Source of the DNA: an uncultured Pelagibacteraceae bacterium
GTDB taxonomy: Bacteria > Pseudomonadota > Alphaproteobacteria > Pelagibacterales > Pelagibacteraceae
Length of the DNA: 64,000 nt
Assembly: GCA_902560625.1 (NCBI GenBank)
Contig: CACEMD010000001.1
Location: forward strand, 124,001-188,000
Direction: 5' to 3'
Under the pieces are notes generated by a model that saw only the letters and a program-made list of their open reading frames with translations, searched no databases and was not told where the DNA came from. Of the stretch, positions 20,385 to 30,178 are shown piece after piece (position 1 is the stretch's first letter; every line of letters begins with the position of its first letter). Position numbers and translations under genes: made by a program.

Positions 20385-21677
20385 ATGAAGAAACTTTTAA
20401 AGATGTTAACGGGCTTCTCACTTGGTTTGTTAATATTTTCAGTGCCAGCACAAGCAGCGACCACAGTTTCTGCTGAAGTTGGCTTTATTTTTAATACTTT
20501 CCTTTTTTTAGTTTGTGGATTTTTAGTCATGTTCATGGCAGCAGGATTCGCAATGCTAGAGTCAGGAATGGTAACATCAAAAAGTGTATCAGTTATTTGT
20601 GCTAAGAACATAGGATTGTTTTCTATAGCCGGAATTATGTTTTGGTTAGTTGGATATAATCTTGCTTATGGGATACCAGAGGGTGGATACATTGGTAAAT
20701 TTATACCATGGTCAGACTCAAGTAAATTAGAGACAGGTTATTCTGCTGGATCTGATTGGTATTTCCAAATGGTTTTCTGTGCAACGACTGTTTCAATCGT
20801 ATCAGGTACATTAGCTGAAAGAATTAAATTGTGGCCGTTCTTTTTATTTGCTGCAATTTTATCAGGAATAATTTATCCAATTGTCATGGGATGGCAGTGG
20901 GGTGGAGGCTGGTTAGCAGCTAGAGGCTTTTCAGACTTTGCTGGATCAACCCTTGTACACTCAACCGGAGGTGCTGCAGCATTAGCAGGAGCAATTCTTT
21001 TAGGACCTAGAATAGGCAGATTTAAAAAGAAAGGTGAACCTGCACCATTAAAACCTTTTGCCGCTTCATCAATTCCATTAGTCACAATCGGAGTATTTAT
21101 TTTATGGCTAGGTTGGTTTGGATTTAACGGTGGATCACAATTAGCAATGGGAACTTTTGATGATGCAGTAGCTGTTTCAAAAATTTTCATCAATACTAAT
21201 CTTGCAGCGTGTGGTGGAGTAATGGCTGCAGCAATTGTAACTAGATTAGCCGTTGGTAAAACAGATGTTGTGCAAATGTTAAATGGAGCTATTGGTGGTT
21301 TAGTAGCGATTACTGCGGAACCATTAATGCCATCTCCAATAGCAGCAATTTTAATAGGTGCTGTAGGTGGAGTAATTGTTGTTTATGGAACAAAATTACT
21401 TTTCGCTCTTTCAATTGACGATGTAGTTGGAGCAGTACCAGCTCACTTGTTTGCTGGAATTTGGGGAACACTTGCTGTGCCAATAACAAATTCAGGTGCA
21501 AAATTTGGAACACAACTTTTAGGAGTGATTTCAATAAATGTGTTTGTTTTTGTTGTAGCATTTATAGTGTGGGCAATTATGAAAAATACTTTTGGTATAA
21601 GGTTAAGTAAAGAGGCTGAACTTAAAGGTACAGACGTTACTGAAACCGGAGTAATTGCATACGCAATAAGAGATTAA
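20385..21677 (+). CDS. amtB: Ammonium transporter
   Basis: FMAAGFAMLESGMVTSKSV...DFAGSTLVHSTGGAAALAGAILLGPRIGRF; likely start MKKLLKML after an upstream in-frame ATG at 20370. Confidence 0.95.
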   Translation: MKKLLKMLTGFSLGLLIFSVPAQAATTVSAEVGFIFNTFLFLVCGFLVMFMAAGFAMLESGMVTSKSVSVICAKNIGLFSIAGIMFWLVGYNLAYGIPEGGYIGKFIPWSDSSKLETGYSAGSDWYFQMVFCATTVSIVSGTLAERIKLWPFFLFAAILSGIIYPIVMGWQWGGGWLAARGFSDFAGSTLVHSTGGAAALAGAILLGPRIGRFKKKGEPAPLKPFAASSIPLVTIGVFILWLGWFGFNGGSQLAMGTFDDAVAVSKIFINTNLAACGGVMAAAIVTRLAVGKTDVVQMLNGAIGGLVAITAEPLMPSPIAAILIGAVGGVIVVYGTKLLFALSIDDVVGAVPAHLFAGIWGTLAVPITNSGAKFGTQLLGVISINVFVFVVAFIVWAIMKNTFGIRLSKEAELKGTDVTETGVIAYAIRD

Positions 21678-21694
21678 CATTAGTTAGTTAATAT

Positions 21695-21752
21695 GGGGAC
21701 CCTTTGTAACTCCTTTATGATGTCTAAAGAAGCTCATTAACAAAGGGTCCCC
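21695..21752. repeat. GC-rich perfect 13-bp inverted repeat with 32-nt spacer, between convergent genes
   Basis: GGGGACCCTTTGT (21695-21707) / ACAAAGGGTCCCC (21740-21752); nested CTTTA/TAAAG stem in the spacer. Confidence 0.9.
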
Positions 21753-22805
21753 CTAAAATTTAAATTCGTTCTCCTCCCAAACTTTTTTCCAATCAAAATT
21801 AGGTGGCAATCCATAAACAGAATTAATATTTGTGCAATGCATTGAAATAGAGGGAATTGGAGATAAACAAGTCTCTTTTTCATATATTTCATGTAATTTT
21901 TTTTCCATTGGGTGATGCCTTTTTATAGACATTTCCTTCATTTGATCGATGTATTTTACGATCATCTCTTTACTTGTAAGGAAAGTTATCAAGGTTTCGT
22001 TTATTTGTCTCCAATGTCTCTGGTTACCAAAATAAACTGAAGTTTTATCAATATTTGAGTATAGATAAGGATAATCAGCAGGACATAAAAATAACTCCTT
22101 GTTTAATTGAGAAGATATTTTTTCGTACGTAAATAGCATTTCTGAAATAGCAATTTTTTCATGAACATAATCATCCTCTAAGAAATAAAATAAATCTGAA
22201 TTTTCAGATTTAGCAATCTCTAACGATTTATAAATATTTCTCATATTTGATATCATGTTAGATGATATTTCTTTTCCATTTTCATCAATGGATTGAATTT
22301 CTCGATTAAATTCATCTTGTTTGATGTTAATAATTTCACTGTCTAATGTTGTTTGGCTTAAAATTTTATCTATTTTATTTAAATTTTCTGAATTTGACCT
22401 GTCATCAGAAATTATGATCTTAAATTTTATATCTTTAAAAAATTTTTTTGCATATTCGCAGGATTTAATTACTGAATTTATTGTTCTAAAAGTATATTCA
22501 GATTTTGGAAATTCAAAGATTCTTTGTTTATTTTGATCAAGCATAACTTGATTAGTCTCTTTATCACCAAAAGTATAAGATCTTATTATAATTGTTAAAC
22601 TTTTAACTTTTCTTGTAATTGTGGTCTCACCTAAAGGGATAACAACTGATTTTATACCTGCTTCACTTAGATTTTCTTTTATGTATAAATCTTTATTTGA
22701 AAGTGTCAGATTTGATTGATCAACAAACTCGTAACCAATTTTTCTAATTATTTTGATTAGTATTTTTTTTAGAAAACTCTGATTTTTGGATATTTTATTT
22801 TTCAT
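21753..22805 (-). CDS. Glycosyltransferase-like protein (GT-A fold type)
   Basis: KSLTIIIRSYTFGD...KFKIIISDDRSNSENL...DLFYFLEDDYVHE. Confidence 0.65.
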   Translation of the reverse strand: MKNKISKNQSFLKKILIKIIRKIGYEFVDQSNLTLSNKDLYIKENLSEAGIKSVVIPLGETTITRKVKSLTIIIRSYTFGDKETNQVMLDQNKQRIFEFPKSEYTFRTINSVIKSCEYAKKFFKDIKFKIIISDDRSNSENLNKIDKILSQTTLDSEIINIKQDEFNREIQSIDENGKEISSNMISNMRNIYKSLEIAKSENSDLFYFLEDDYVHEKIAISEMLFTYEKISSQLNKELFLCPADYPYLYSNIDKTSVYFGNQRHWRQINETLITFLTSKEMIVKYIDQMKEMSIKRHHPMEKKLHEIYEKETCLSPIPSISMHCTNINSVYGLPPNFDWKKVWEENEFKF

Positions 22806-22867
22806 TATAATAATTAATTTAATTTTAACTTTTATTAATTATAATCATAAGTTATATTTATACTACA

Positions 22868-23254
22868 ATGACTATAAAATCACCACAAACTCTTATTTCT
22901 GAAGCTCTAAAAGATGTTAAAACAATTACGCCTGATGAAGCTTTAAAACTTTCTAATGAAAATAAATGCAATCTAATTGACATAAGAGATGCAAACGAAC
23001 TTCAGAAATTAGGACAAATTGAAAATTCTTATAATATTTCCAGAGGACTTTTAGAATTCTCCATTCATCCTGATAGTGCTTTAATACAAAGAGAAGAAAT
23101 TGATCTTAATAAAGAATTAGTATTATTTTGTGCTGCTGGTGGAAGATCCGCGCTTGCTGCAAAAACATTAAAAGAAATGGGATTTAAAAATGTTTCTCAT
23201 GTAGAGGGTGGGTTTGGCGCAATGGTTAATAGCGGATTTAAAATCAAAAAGTGA
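22868..23254 (+). CDS. Rhodanese-like domain protein
   Basis: NLIDIRDANELQKLGQIENSYNISRG...LVLFCAAGGRSALAAKTLKEMGF. Confidence 0.92.
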   Translation: MTIKSPQTLISEALKDVKTITPDEALKLSNENKCNLIDIRDANELQKLGQIENSYNISRGLLEFSIHPDSALIQREEIDLNKELVLFCAAGGRSALAAKTLKEMGFKNVSHVEGGFGAMVNSGFKIKK

Positions 23255-23728
23255 TTAGTCGTATAGTGAAATTTTCTTAGCAACAAAGATTCTAAAAAGC
23301 CAATAAAAAAAAATTCCAAATGGTCCAATAAAATAAGTTATTACAATTGGAAGAATAACTAATGATCTTGACATTGAAATTTTTTGACTATCTCTAACAA
23401 TCCACCCACCACAAAATAGGTTTATTGCTAAAAAATGAGTCCAGAAAAGCATTATAAATGATTTGCTAGAAAATAACTCTCTTAAATACTCCAAACCTAG
23501 ATACAAATTAAAATTATCTAAAAAATTATAATCATTAGAGTAAAAAATATATAATAAATAAAAATACACACCTGTTAGAATGAAAATGGGAAAAATTGAA
23601 GTAACAAAAAAACCACAAACCTTAGAATTTGGAAAGAAAATTAATAAAAACCAAAAAGGTATTACACCAATATTTAGCCATAGATAAATCATCTCAATAG
23701 TAAAAAATGTTGAAATTTGCTCGAACAT
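23255..23728 (-). CDS. Membrane protein, unknown function
   Basis: ORF with four or so predicted TM segments; abuts rhodanese ORF. Confidence 0.65.
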   Translation of the reverse strand: MFEQISTFFTIEMIYLWLNIGVIPFWFLLIFFPNSKVCGFFVTSIFPIFILTGVYFYLLYIFYSNDYNFLDNFNLYLGLEYLRELFSSKSFIMLFWTHFLAINLFCGGWIVRDSQKISMSRSLVILPIVITYFIGPFGIFFYWLFRIFVAKKISLYD

Positions 23729-23752
23729 ATGAATTTATAATATATTACATCA

Positions 23753-24319
23753 TTGATGATTCCTATTAAAAATAGAAAAAAAAGTCTTGAAATAACAGTT
23801 GAGGAAATGAGAAATTTTTCTCTTTCTTACATTGAAAAATATTCACCATCAAAACAACAACTTAAAACTTACTTATTAAAAAAGTATTTAAAAATTAAAG
23901 TTCAAAATGTTAACAAAAAAAATGTAGTAGATTTAATTGATATTGTTTTAAAAGATCTAGAAAAATCAAAATTTATAAATGACAAATTTTATTCTAATTC
24001 AAAAGCAAAAAGTTTAATACAGAGAGGTAGTTCAATTAATAAAATAAGAAATTACTTATTCGTCAAAGGAATAAGAAATGAATTTATAAACGAAACCATT
24101 GACCAGATTAAAGAGAATAATGAAGATCAAGATTTTTTCTCAGCAATTAAACTATGCAAAAAAAGGAGAATTGGACCCTCAAGAGAAGAGAACAACAGAC
24201 CATTATTTTATAAAAAAGACATAGGTGTGCTTGCAAGATCTGGATTTGACTTTGAAACTTCTAAAAGAGTAATGGATCTTAAAAAAGATGATTATCTAAA
24301 AATAATAAACTTATTATAA
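23753..24319 (+). CDS. recX: Regulatory protein RecX-like
   Basis: RecX-type repeats: SPSKQQLKTYLLKKYLK...YSNSKAKSLIQRGSSINKIRNYLFVKGI...DQDFFSAIKLCKKRRIGPSR. Confidence 0.8.
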   Translation: MMIPIKNRKKSLEITVEEMRNFSLSYIEKYSPSKQQLKTYLLKKYLKIKVQNVNKKNVVDLIDIVLKDLEKSKFINDKFYSNSKAKSLIQRGSSINKIRNYLFVKGIRNEFINETIDQIKENNEDQDFFSAIKLCKKRRIGPSREENNRPLFYKKDIGVLARSGFDFETSKRVMDLKKDDYLKIINLL

Positions 24320-24457
24320 TTTATTTTTTTTATTTTTTTCTTCTAAATAATAATCTAATTTTTTCCTGATAAAATTTTTAACAAAAACAAAAACAATCAA
24401 ACCAAATATAGATACTGAAACAATTATAATTAAAATTATTCTTATAGTCTCATCCAT
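24314..24457 (-). CDS. 47-aa single-TM small protein (not in supplied ORF track)
   Basis: Minus-strand translation MDETIRIILIIIVSVSIFGLIVFVFVKNFIRKKLDYYLEEKNKKNKL*; fills recX-cysQ gap exactly. Confidence 0.5.
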   Translation of the reverse strand: MDETIRIILIIIVSVSIFGLIVFVFVKNFIRKKLDYYLEEKNKKNKL

Positions 24458-24459
24458 AT

Positions 24460-25233
24460 TTATAAATTTTTTGTTCTTTTTAAGATTATACTTGGATTCT
24501 TAAAATTTTTCTTTCCATATATTATTTCATTTCCTTCAAAATCTGTAATAGTACCTCCTGCATTTTTTAAAATTACATGTCCTGCAGCAATATCCCACTC
24601 TGAAGCTCTAGGTTCTGTAACATATAAATCGTACTCACCAGCAGCGACTACACAAAATTTTAGCGAACTTTTCATTTTTACAAATTTCTTTACACCAAAT
24701 TTTTTATGAAATTCAGAAATGACTGGCTTAAGATCATTTGAATATGAAACTGCCTTAATACCTTCAAAGTCACTTCTTTTCTCTCCAGTCAGTCTTACTA
24801 GTTTATCATCAACAATTTCAAAACTTTGACCTGAGCTGTAAGAATAAAAAAGTCTATTTTTTGCTGGAGCAAAAATGATACCTAGCTCAGGTTTTTTATC
24901 GATAATTAAAGCAGCGTTTAAAGTAAATTCGTCTCCGTTATTAATATAATCATAAGTACCATCAATAGGATCGATTAACCAAAACATATTAAGATCTTCC
25001 CTAGATTTATTTGACGAACTTTCCTCAGACACAATTGGAATATCGGGTGTAAGACTTTTAATTTTTTCAGTAATTATTTTATTTACTTCAATATCTCCGT
25101 TAGTGACTGGGGTATTATCAGATTTAATTTCTTTTTTTAAACCTTTGTTTCGAAGATCAATTGATTCCTTTCCTGCAATAAGGAAGGTTTTGATCAATTC
25201 GTCATTAATTTTTTTTTTGTGATGATTATCCAT
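24460..25233 (-). CDS. cysQ: 3'(2'),5'-bisphosphate nucleotidase (inositol monophosphatase family)
   Basis: DNTPVTNGDIEVNKII, FWLIDPIDGTYDYINNGDEFTLN, EWDIAAGHVILKNAGG. Confidence 0.85.
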   Translation of the reverse strand: MDNHHKKKINDELIKTFLIAGKESIDLRNKGLKKEIKSDNTPVTNGDIEVNKIITEKIKSLTPDIPIVSEESSSNKSREDLNMFWLIDPIDGTYDYINNGDEFTLNAALIIDKKPELGIIFAPAKNRLFYSYSSGQSFEIVDDKLVRLTGEKRSDFEGIKAVSYSNDLKPVISEFHKKFGVKKFVKMKSSLKFCVVAAGEYDLYVTEPRASEWDIAAGHVILKNAGGTITDFEGNEIIYGKKNFKNPSIILKRTKNL

Positions 25234-25399
25234 TATGTATTTTTCTTAATTCAATCAAATTTGCATTAATTACTTTCTTTCCAACATTTTCAAAATTTAC
25301 AGTTACTTTATTATCAATAATAGATTGGACTTGTCCGATACCCCAATCATTATTTGCTGGATTGAGCACTTTGTCTCCTGGTTCATAATCTAAAATCAT
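25226..25399 (-). CDS. DUF3553-like small protein (not in supplied ORF track)
   Basis: Minus-strand translation [57 protein letters not shown]; 8-nt overlap with cysQ start. Confidence 0.75.
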   Translation of the reverse strand: MILDYEPGDKVLNPANNDWGIGQVQSIIDNKVTVNFENVGKKVINANLIELRKIHNG

Positions 25400-25441
25400 T
25401 TAATTTATTTTATAATAGAAATAAGTATAAGTAACATCAAT

Positions 25442-26560
25442 ATGACAATTAAAACTAATTCTATTGGTTTAAACAAAGACCCAAAAGACACAACAGTTGT
25501 TGTTGCAATGTCGGGTGGAGTAGATTCATCTACTGTAGCAGGCATGATGAAAAGAGATGGGTATAAAGTTATAGGCATAACTTTAAAATTATATGATGAT
25601 ACAAAGGAAACATCTAGCTCTAAACAATGCTGTGCAGGCCAAGATATTATGGATGCAAAAAGAGTTGCTAACAAACTAAATATTGAACATAAAATTTTAT
25701 ACTATCAAAATAAATTCAAAGATGGTGTCATAAATAATTTTATAGATAGCTACCTAAAAGGAGAGACTCCAGTACCGTGTATTCAATGTAACAAAACAGT
25801 AAAATTTAATGATTTGTTTGAAGAGTCTAAAAATTTAAAGGCCGATGCATTAATTACAGGTCATTATGTAAAAAGTCTAACTAAAAATAATATTACAGAA
25901 ATGTATAGAGCCATTGATGAGAATAGAGATCAAAGTTACTTTTTATTTAACACAACTAGAGAACAATTAAATTATTTAAGATTTCCCTTAGGTGGAATGT
26001 TAAAATCAGAAACAAGAGAAATTGCAAAAAATCTTGATTTAAATGTTGCAGATAAACCCGACAGCCAAGATATTTGTTTTGTCCCAAATGGCGACTATTC
26101 AACTGTTATTGCTAAATTAAAACCTGATGCATTTAAAAAAGGAAATATTAAAAATACAGAAGGTAAAGTACTAGGTGTTCATGATGGAATAGTTAATTTT
26201 ACAATTGGACAGAGAAAAGGAATTAAAGTATCTGCAAAAGAACCGTTTTATGTCATAGACATTAAACCTGATAAAAACGAAATCATTATAGGATCAAAGG
26301 AAGAATTAAAAAAAAAAGAAATAATTTTAAAAGATTTAAATTTATTATCTGAAAAGAAAACTTTTGAAAATAATATTTTTGTTAAAGTTAGATCTACCGG
26401 AAGATTAATAAAATCCAAATTAAATTTAATAAATGGAAAGGCAAAATTGACTCTTTACGAGGATGAATATGGAATTTCTCCAGGGCAAGCATGTGTTTTT
26501 TATTTGAAAGATGAAAATGGTGATAAAGTTCTAGGTGGTGGCTGGATTGTTAAGAATTAA
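25442..26560 (+). CDS. mnmA: tRNA-specific 2-thiouridylase
   Basis: [35 protein letters not shown]...[28 protein letters not shown]. Confidence 0.95.
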   Translation: MTIKTNSIGLNKDPKDTTVVVAMSGGVDSSTVAGMMKRDGYKVIGITLKLYDDTKETSSSKQCCAGQDIMDAKRVANKLNIEHKILYYQNKFKDGVINNFIDSYLKGETPVPCIQCNKTVKFNDLFEESKNLKADALITGHYVKSLTKNNITEMYRAIDENRDQSYFLFNTTREQLNYLRFPLGGMLKSETREIAKNLDLNVADKPDSQDICFVPNGDYSTVIAKLKPDAFKKGNIKNTEGKVLGVHDGIVNFTIGQRKGIKVSAKEPFYVIDIKPDKNEIIIGSKEELKKKEIILKDLNLLSEKKTFENNIFVKVRSTGRLIKSKLNLINGKAKLTLYEDEYGISPGQACVFYLKDENGDKVLGGGWIVKN

Positions 26561-27603
26561 TTTCTTTTCCACATTATAGAAGATAAAAAATAAAAAAGTA
26601 ATAATAATAAAAAATAATTCCACTCTAAAATATAATCTACCTTTGGATCTAAATTGTAGACTGTTAATATAATTAGAATTATTAATGTTGAAAGACAAAC
26701 TATAGTTACAAAACCAAGTTTCAGATATACAATTATATTATTTATATATTTTGATATTTCATTTCTTATTTTGTAAATCTCCTTAATTAAAAAAGCTTGA
26801 GCTAAAACTTCAAATAAAATAAAAAAAATAATATATGACCTTCTGAGTTTGGTTAGAAATTCACTTTCAAAAGTCCAACCTAAAAAAATAACATGAAGTA
26901 GTAAAAATATTGATGATAATAAACCAAAAATTAAAAAAATATTGGTTCTTCTTTTAATTAATATTTTGTTTAAAATTAAATTATAATATAGCCAGTAAAC
27001 AATCATAAAAAATACACTCAAATACAATAATGGTTTAAAAATGAATTTAAGCGGGTATCTTTTTACAATGTTGCTAATTGAGCTTTCTCCGTAAATAATT
27101 GGATTTATTGTCTCGCTTGTACCAAGAGAGGTATTTTTATTATTTAGCAAATTAGCAATCTTTTCAAAGAAAAATGGAACAAAATTATAATATTTTAAAG
27201 TTTTTGGATAATTAAGAATGCAACTTTTTTCTAAATTGCTGGACACCTCTAAAGTCATAAAAACTTGTTGACTAAAGTTTTTGGTATTATCTAACATTTT
27301 ATCTATTGCAAATTTTTTTCCAGGTATAGAAGAATATTGCAAATATAGATTGTATTTACTGCAATCAGTAAGTTTTTTGGAAACTATTTTATCATTACTA
27401 CAAAATCCATTTTCCTCGGAGCATAATATTTTTATTTTTTTACCTGGAGTATAATCTTTAATTTTTATAATTTTAATTTTTTCATGGTGATTAAATTTAA
27501 AAGATACCAAAATGTTATGAAAAATCAGAGATCCTAAGAGTGCTATTGCTGGTGTTAAAAATAGTAACAATGATACTATTCGAAGAATTCGAATATTAGA
27601 CAT
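26557..27603 (-). CDS. Membrane protein, unknown function
   Basis: Several TM stretches and a Cys-containing soluble domain; probable start MSNIRILR at 27603. Confidence 0.55.
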   Translation of the reverse strand: MSNIRILRIVSLLLFLTPAIALLGSLIFHNILVSFKFNHHEKIKIIKIKDYTPGKKIKILCSEENGFCSNDKIVSKKLTDCSKYNLYLQYSSIPGKKFAIDKMLDNTKNFSQQVFMTLEVSSNLEKSCILNYPKTLKYYNFVPFFFEKIANLLNNKNTSLGTSETINPIIYGESSISNIVKRYPLKFIFKPLLYLSVFFMIVYWLYYNLILNKILIKRRTNIFLIFGLLSSIFLLLHVIFLGWTFESEFLTKLRRSYIIFFILFEVLAQAFLIKEIYKIRNEISKYINNIIVYLKLGFVTIVCLSTLIILIILTVYNLDPKVDYILEWNYFLLLLLFYFLSSIMWKRN

Positions 27604-27785
27604 TACATGCATTATCACTTAATAATTATTTTTTCTTATTTTTTTTTCTAGCTCTTCTTTTTTTTGAGCCCATTTTTCTTCGGCCCCTATGCTTTTTTGG
27701 ATATCCCATAATCTCCTTTGTTTTATAATTTTATTGACTTCTTTGTGGGATATAGCATTGTCGTTCTTACATATCAAATTTATTT

Positions 27786-28961
27786 ATGGATAAATCATTT
27801 AAAACTTATCTTAAACATAGTTACAAAGACTATAAAATTCGTTCAGTAAATCCTCCATTAGTCAGAACGTCTACTGTAGTTTTTAAATCAATGAAGGATT
27901 TAAGGAATATTCAAAAGAAAAATTTAAAGAATCCTAGAGGAGGTCACTTTGAATATGGAAGACAAGGCACATCAACAACTTACGAACTTGAAAAAATTTT
28001 GAATAATATAGAGGAGTCATATCATACTTTTTTAACGCCAACAGGTTTTGGAGCAGTTTTTTTGACTTTATTTAGCATTTTAAGACCTGGCGATGAAATA
28101 ATAATAGCTGACCCAGTTTATAGTCCTACAAGATTATTATCAGAAAATTATTTAAAAGAATTTAATATTAAAGCTAAATTTTATGATCCAAATAATCTTA
28201 ATACTATTAAGAGCAACATTACAAAGAAAACTAAACTTATTTATGTAGAAAATCCAGGTAGTAATACGTTTGAATTTCAAGACTTGGGTAAAATCTTATC
28301 TTTGGCAAAAAGAAATAGTATTTGTACTGCAATTGATAACACATGGGGAACTCCATATTTTTTAAAACCAATAAAATTAGGCTTTGATTTATCAATTGTA
28401 TCAGCTACTAAATATTATTCAGGTCATTCAGATGTAATGGGAGGAAGTTTAGCAGTTAGTAAAAAGGTATTTAAAAAAGTACTACAAGCACAAAATATGA
28501 CAGGTTTAAGGTTAAGTCCTGATGATGCTTATTTTATAATGAGGGGTATACGTACGTTAGATGTAAGATTGGATAAACATCAACAAAATGCAAAACAAAT
28601 AGCTAAATTTCTCTCAACAAAAAAAAATATTGAAGTTTTATATCCACTCAAGAAGAATACGAAAAACTATAAACTCTGGAATAAATATTATTCTGGTTCT
28701 TCTGGATTGATGGGAATAAAAATAACTTCTAAAAACAAAAAGTCTGTTGATAAATTTGTAAATTCTTTAAAACTATTTGGACATGGTTATAGCTGGGGAG
28801 GTTATGAAAGTTTAGCATTACATCAACAAATCAAAGAACAAGGGAATAGAAAGTTCCTTCAGTTAAAAAAAAATGAACATATTGTAAGATTACATATTGG
28901 ATTAGAAGATCCAAAAGATCTTATCCAAGATTTAAGAAGATCAATTAAATTCATAAAATGA
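27786..28961 (+). CDS. metC: Cystathionine beta-lyase (Cys/Met metabolism PLP enzyme)
   Basis: RQGTSTTYELEKILNNIEE...LSIVSATKYYSGHSDVMGGSLAVSKKV. Confidence 0.88.
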   Translation: MDKSFKTYLKHSYKDYKIRSVNPPLVRTSTVVFKSMKDLRNIQKKNLKNPRGGHFEYGRQGTSTTYELEKILNNIEESYHTFLTPTGFGAVFLTLFSILRPGDEIIIADPVYSPTRLLSENYLKEFNIKAKFYDPNNLNTIKSNITKKTKLIYVENPGSNTFEFQDLGKILSLAKRNSICTAIDNTWGTPYFLKPIKLGFDLSIVSATKYYSGHSDVMGGSLAVSKKVFKKVLQAQNMTGLRLSPDDAYFIMRGIRTLDVRLDKHQQNAKQIAKFLSTKKNIEVLYPLKKNTKNYKLWNKYYSGSSGLMGIKITSKNKKSVDKFVNSLKLFGHGYSWGGYESLALHQQIKEQGNRKFLQLKKNEHIVRLHIGLEDPKDLIQDLRRSIKFIK

Positions 28962-30178
28962 GTTCTGAAAAATTTATAAATAATAACGCTGCTTTATTTA
29001 CTCTTATAGCCGCTTCGCTTGTTGTTTTTATCTCACTGAGTGTAAGGCAAGTTTTTGGAATGTTTTTTATGGATTTTAATAATGATTTAGGTATTTCAAA
29101 TACAGAATTCGGGTTAGCAATTGGTATACAAATGTTAGGTTGGGGTTTATCTGGACCTATTTTTGGAGCCATAGCTGATAAGTATGGTGGTCATAAAGCC
29201 ATAAGTATTGCTTTTATTTTTTACATTCTTGGTGTTTACTTTTTATACTCTGGACCAAACACAGGTCTTTATTTTCAGTTAAGTTTAGGTGTTCTCATAG
29301 GAATTGGATGCGGTGGAACTGCTATTAGTATCCCTATGTCTGTAGTTGGAAAACATTTTCCATTATCGAATAGAACAATAGCGATGAGCATCGTCACAGC
29401 TGTTGGATCTTTTGGGTACTTTCTATCTCCAATATTTACTAATTACTCCTTAGGTAGCAACGGTTGGATCGAAACACTATTCTTTTTTATGATTTTTCTT
29501 TTATTTGGATTTATTATTGCTTTTTTTGTTCGATCTCCAAGCTTAAATGAGTCAACAGATCAAAATATAGGCCAAACAACCGTAGAGGCATTAAAAGAAG
29601 CATTTCAAAATAAAAGTTATTTACTTTTAATTTCAGGTTTTTTTGTGTGTGGGTTTCATATTACACTAGTTGGAACGCATGTACCAAAATATGTAATAGA
29701 CAGAGGGCTTGAAGACTGGACTGCAGCAATGATTTTATCATTGATAGGTTTTTTTAATATTATTGGATCACTGACTAGTGGGTATTTGTCTACCAAAAAA
29801 AGTAAAAAAATTATTTTAAGTTGCATATATTTTTTAAGAGGACTTTCTCTTTGCTTATTTATTTTCACGCCGCCAAGCACAATAACTTCGATCATATTTG
29901 GTGCTAGCTTTGGTATTTTATGGTTATCAACTGTTCCAGCAACGAGTGGCATTGTGGCACACATATTTGGGACGCGGTATCTCGGATTACTTTATGGTTT
30001 AGTATTTTTAAGTCACCAAATAGGATCATTTTTTGGCGCTTATTTAGGAGGATTATTTTATGATTTATATGGATCTTATGACTATGCGTGGTATTTGGCG
30101 ATTGCATTATCTGTTTTTGCAGGTTTAATACACTTACCAATTAAAGAGAAAGCAATTGAAAGAACACAAGCAGCATAA
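28958..30178 (+). CDS. MFS transporter
   Basis: 12-TM type protein; GLSGPIFGAIADKYGGHKAI. Confidence 0.88.
   Translation: MSSEKFINNNAALFTLIAASLVVFISLSVRQVFGMFFMDFNNDLGISNTEFGLAIGIQMLGWGLSGPIFGAIADKYGGHKAISIAFIFYILGVYFLYSGPNTGLYFQLSLGVLIGIGCGGTAISIPMSVVGKHFPLSNRTIAMSIVTAVGSFGYFLSPIFTNYSLGSNGWIETLFFFMIFLLFGFIIAFFVRSPSLNESTDQNIGQTTVEALKEAFQNKSYLLLISGFFVCGFHITLVGTHVPKYVIDRGLEDWTAAMILSLIGFFNIIGSLTSGYLSTKKSKKIILSCIYFLRGLSLCLFIFTPPSTITSIIFGASFGILWLSTVPATSGIVAHIFGTRYLGLLYGLVFLSHQIGSFFGAYLGGLFYDLYGSYDYAWYLAIALSVFAGLIHLPIKEKAIERTQAA

Noticed and set aside
20873-21193. Antisense ORF within amtB (106 aa, minus)
   Set aside because: Lies wholly inside a confident CDS, low-complexity Pro/Ala-rich translation typical of reverse-strand shadow ORFs
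27710-27785. SAM riboswitch upstream of metC
   Set aside because: Looked for one because of the methionine-related gene; no recognisable SAM-type conserved core present
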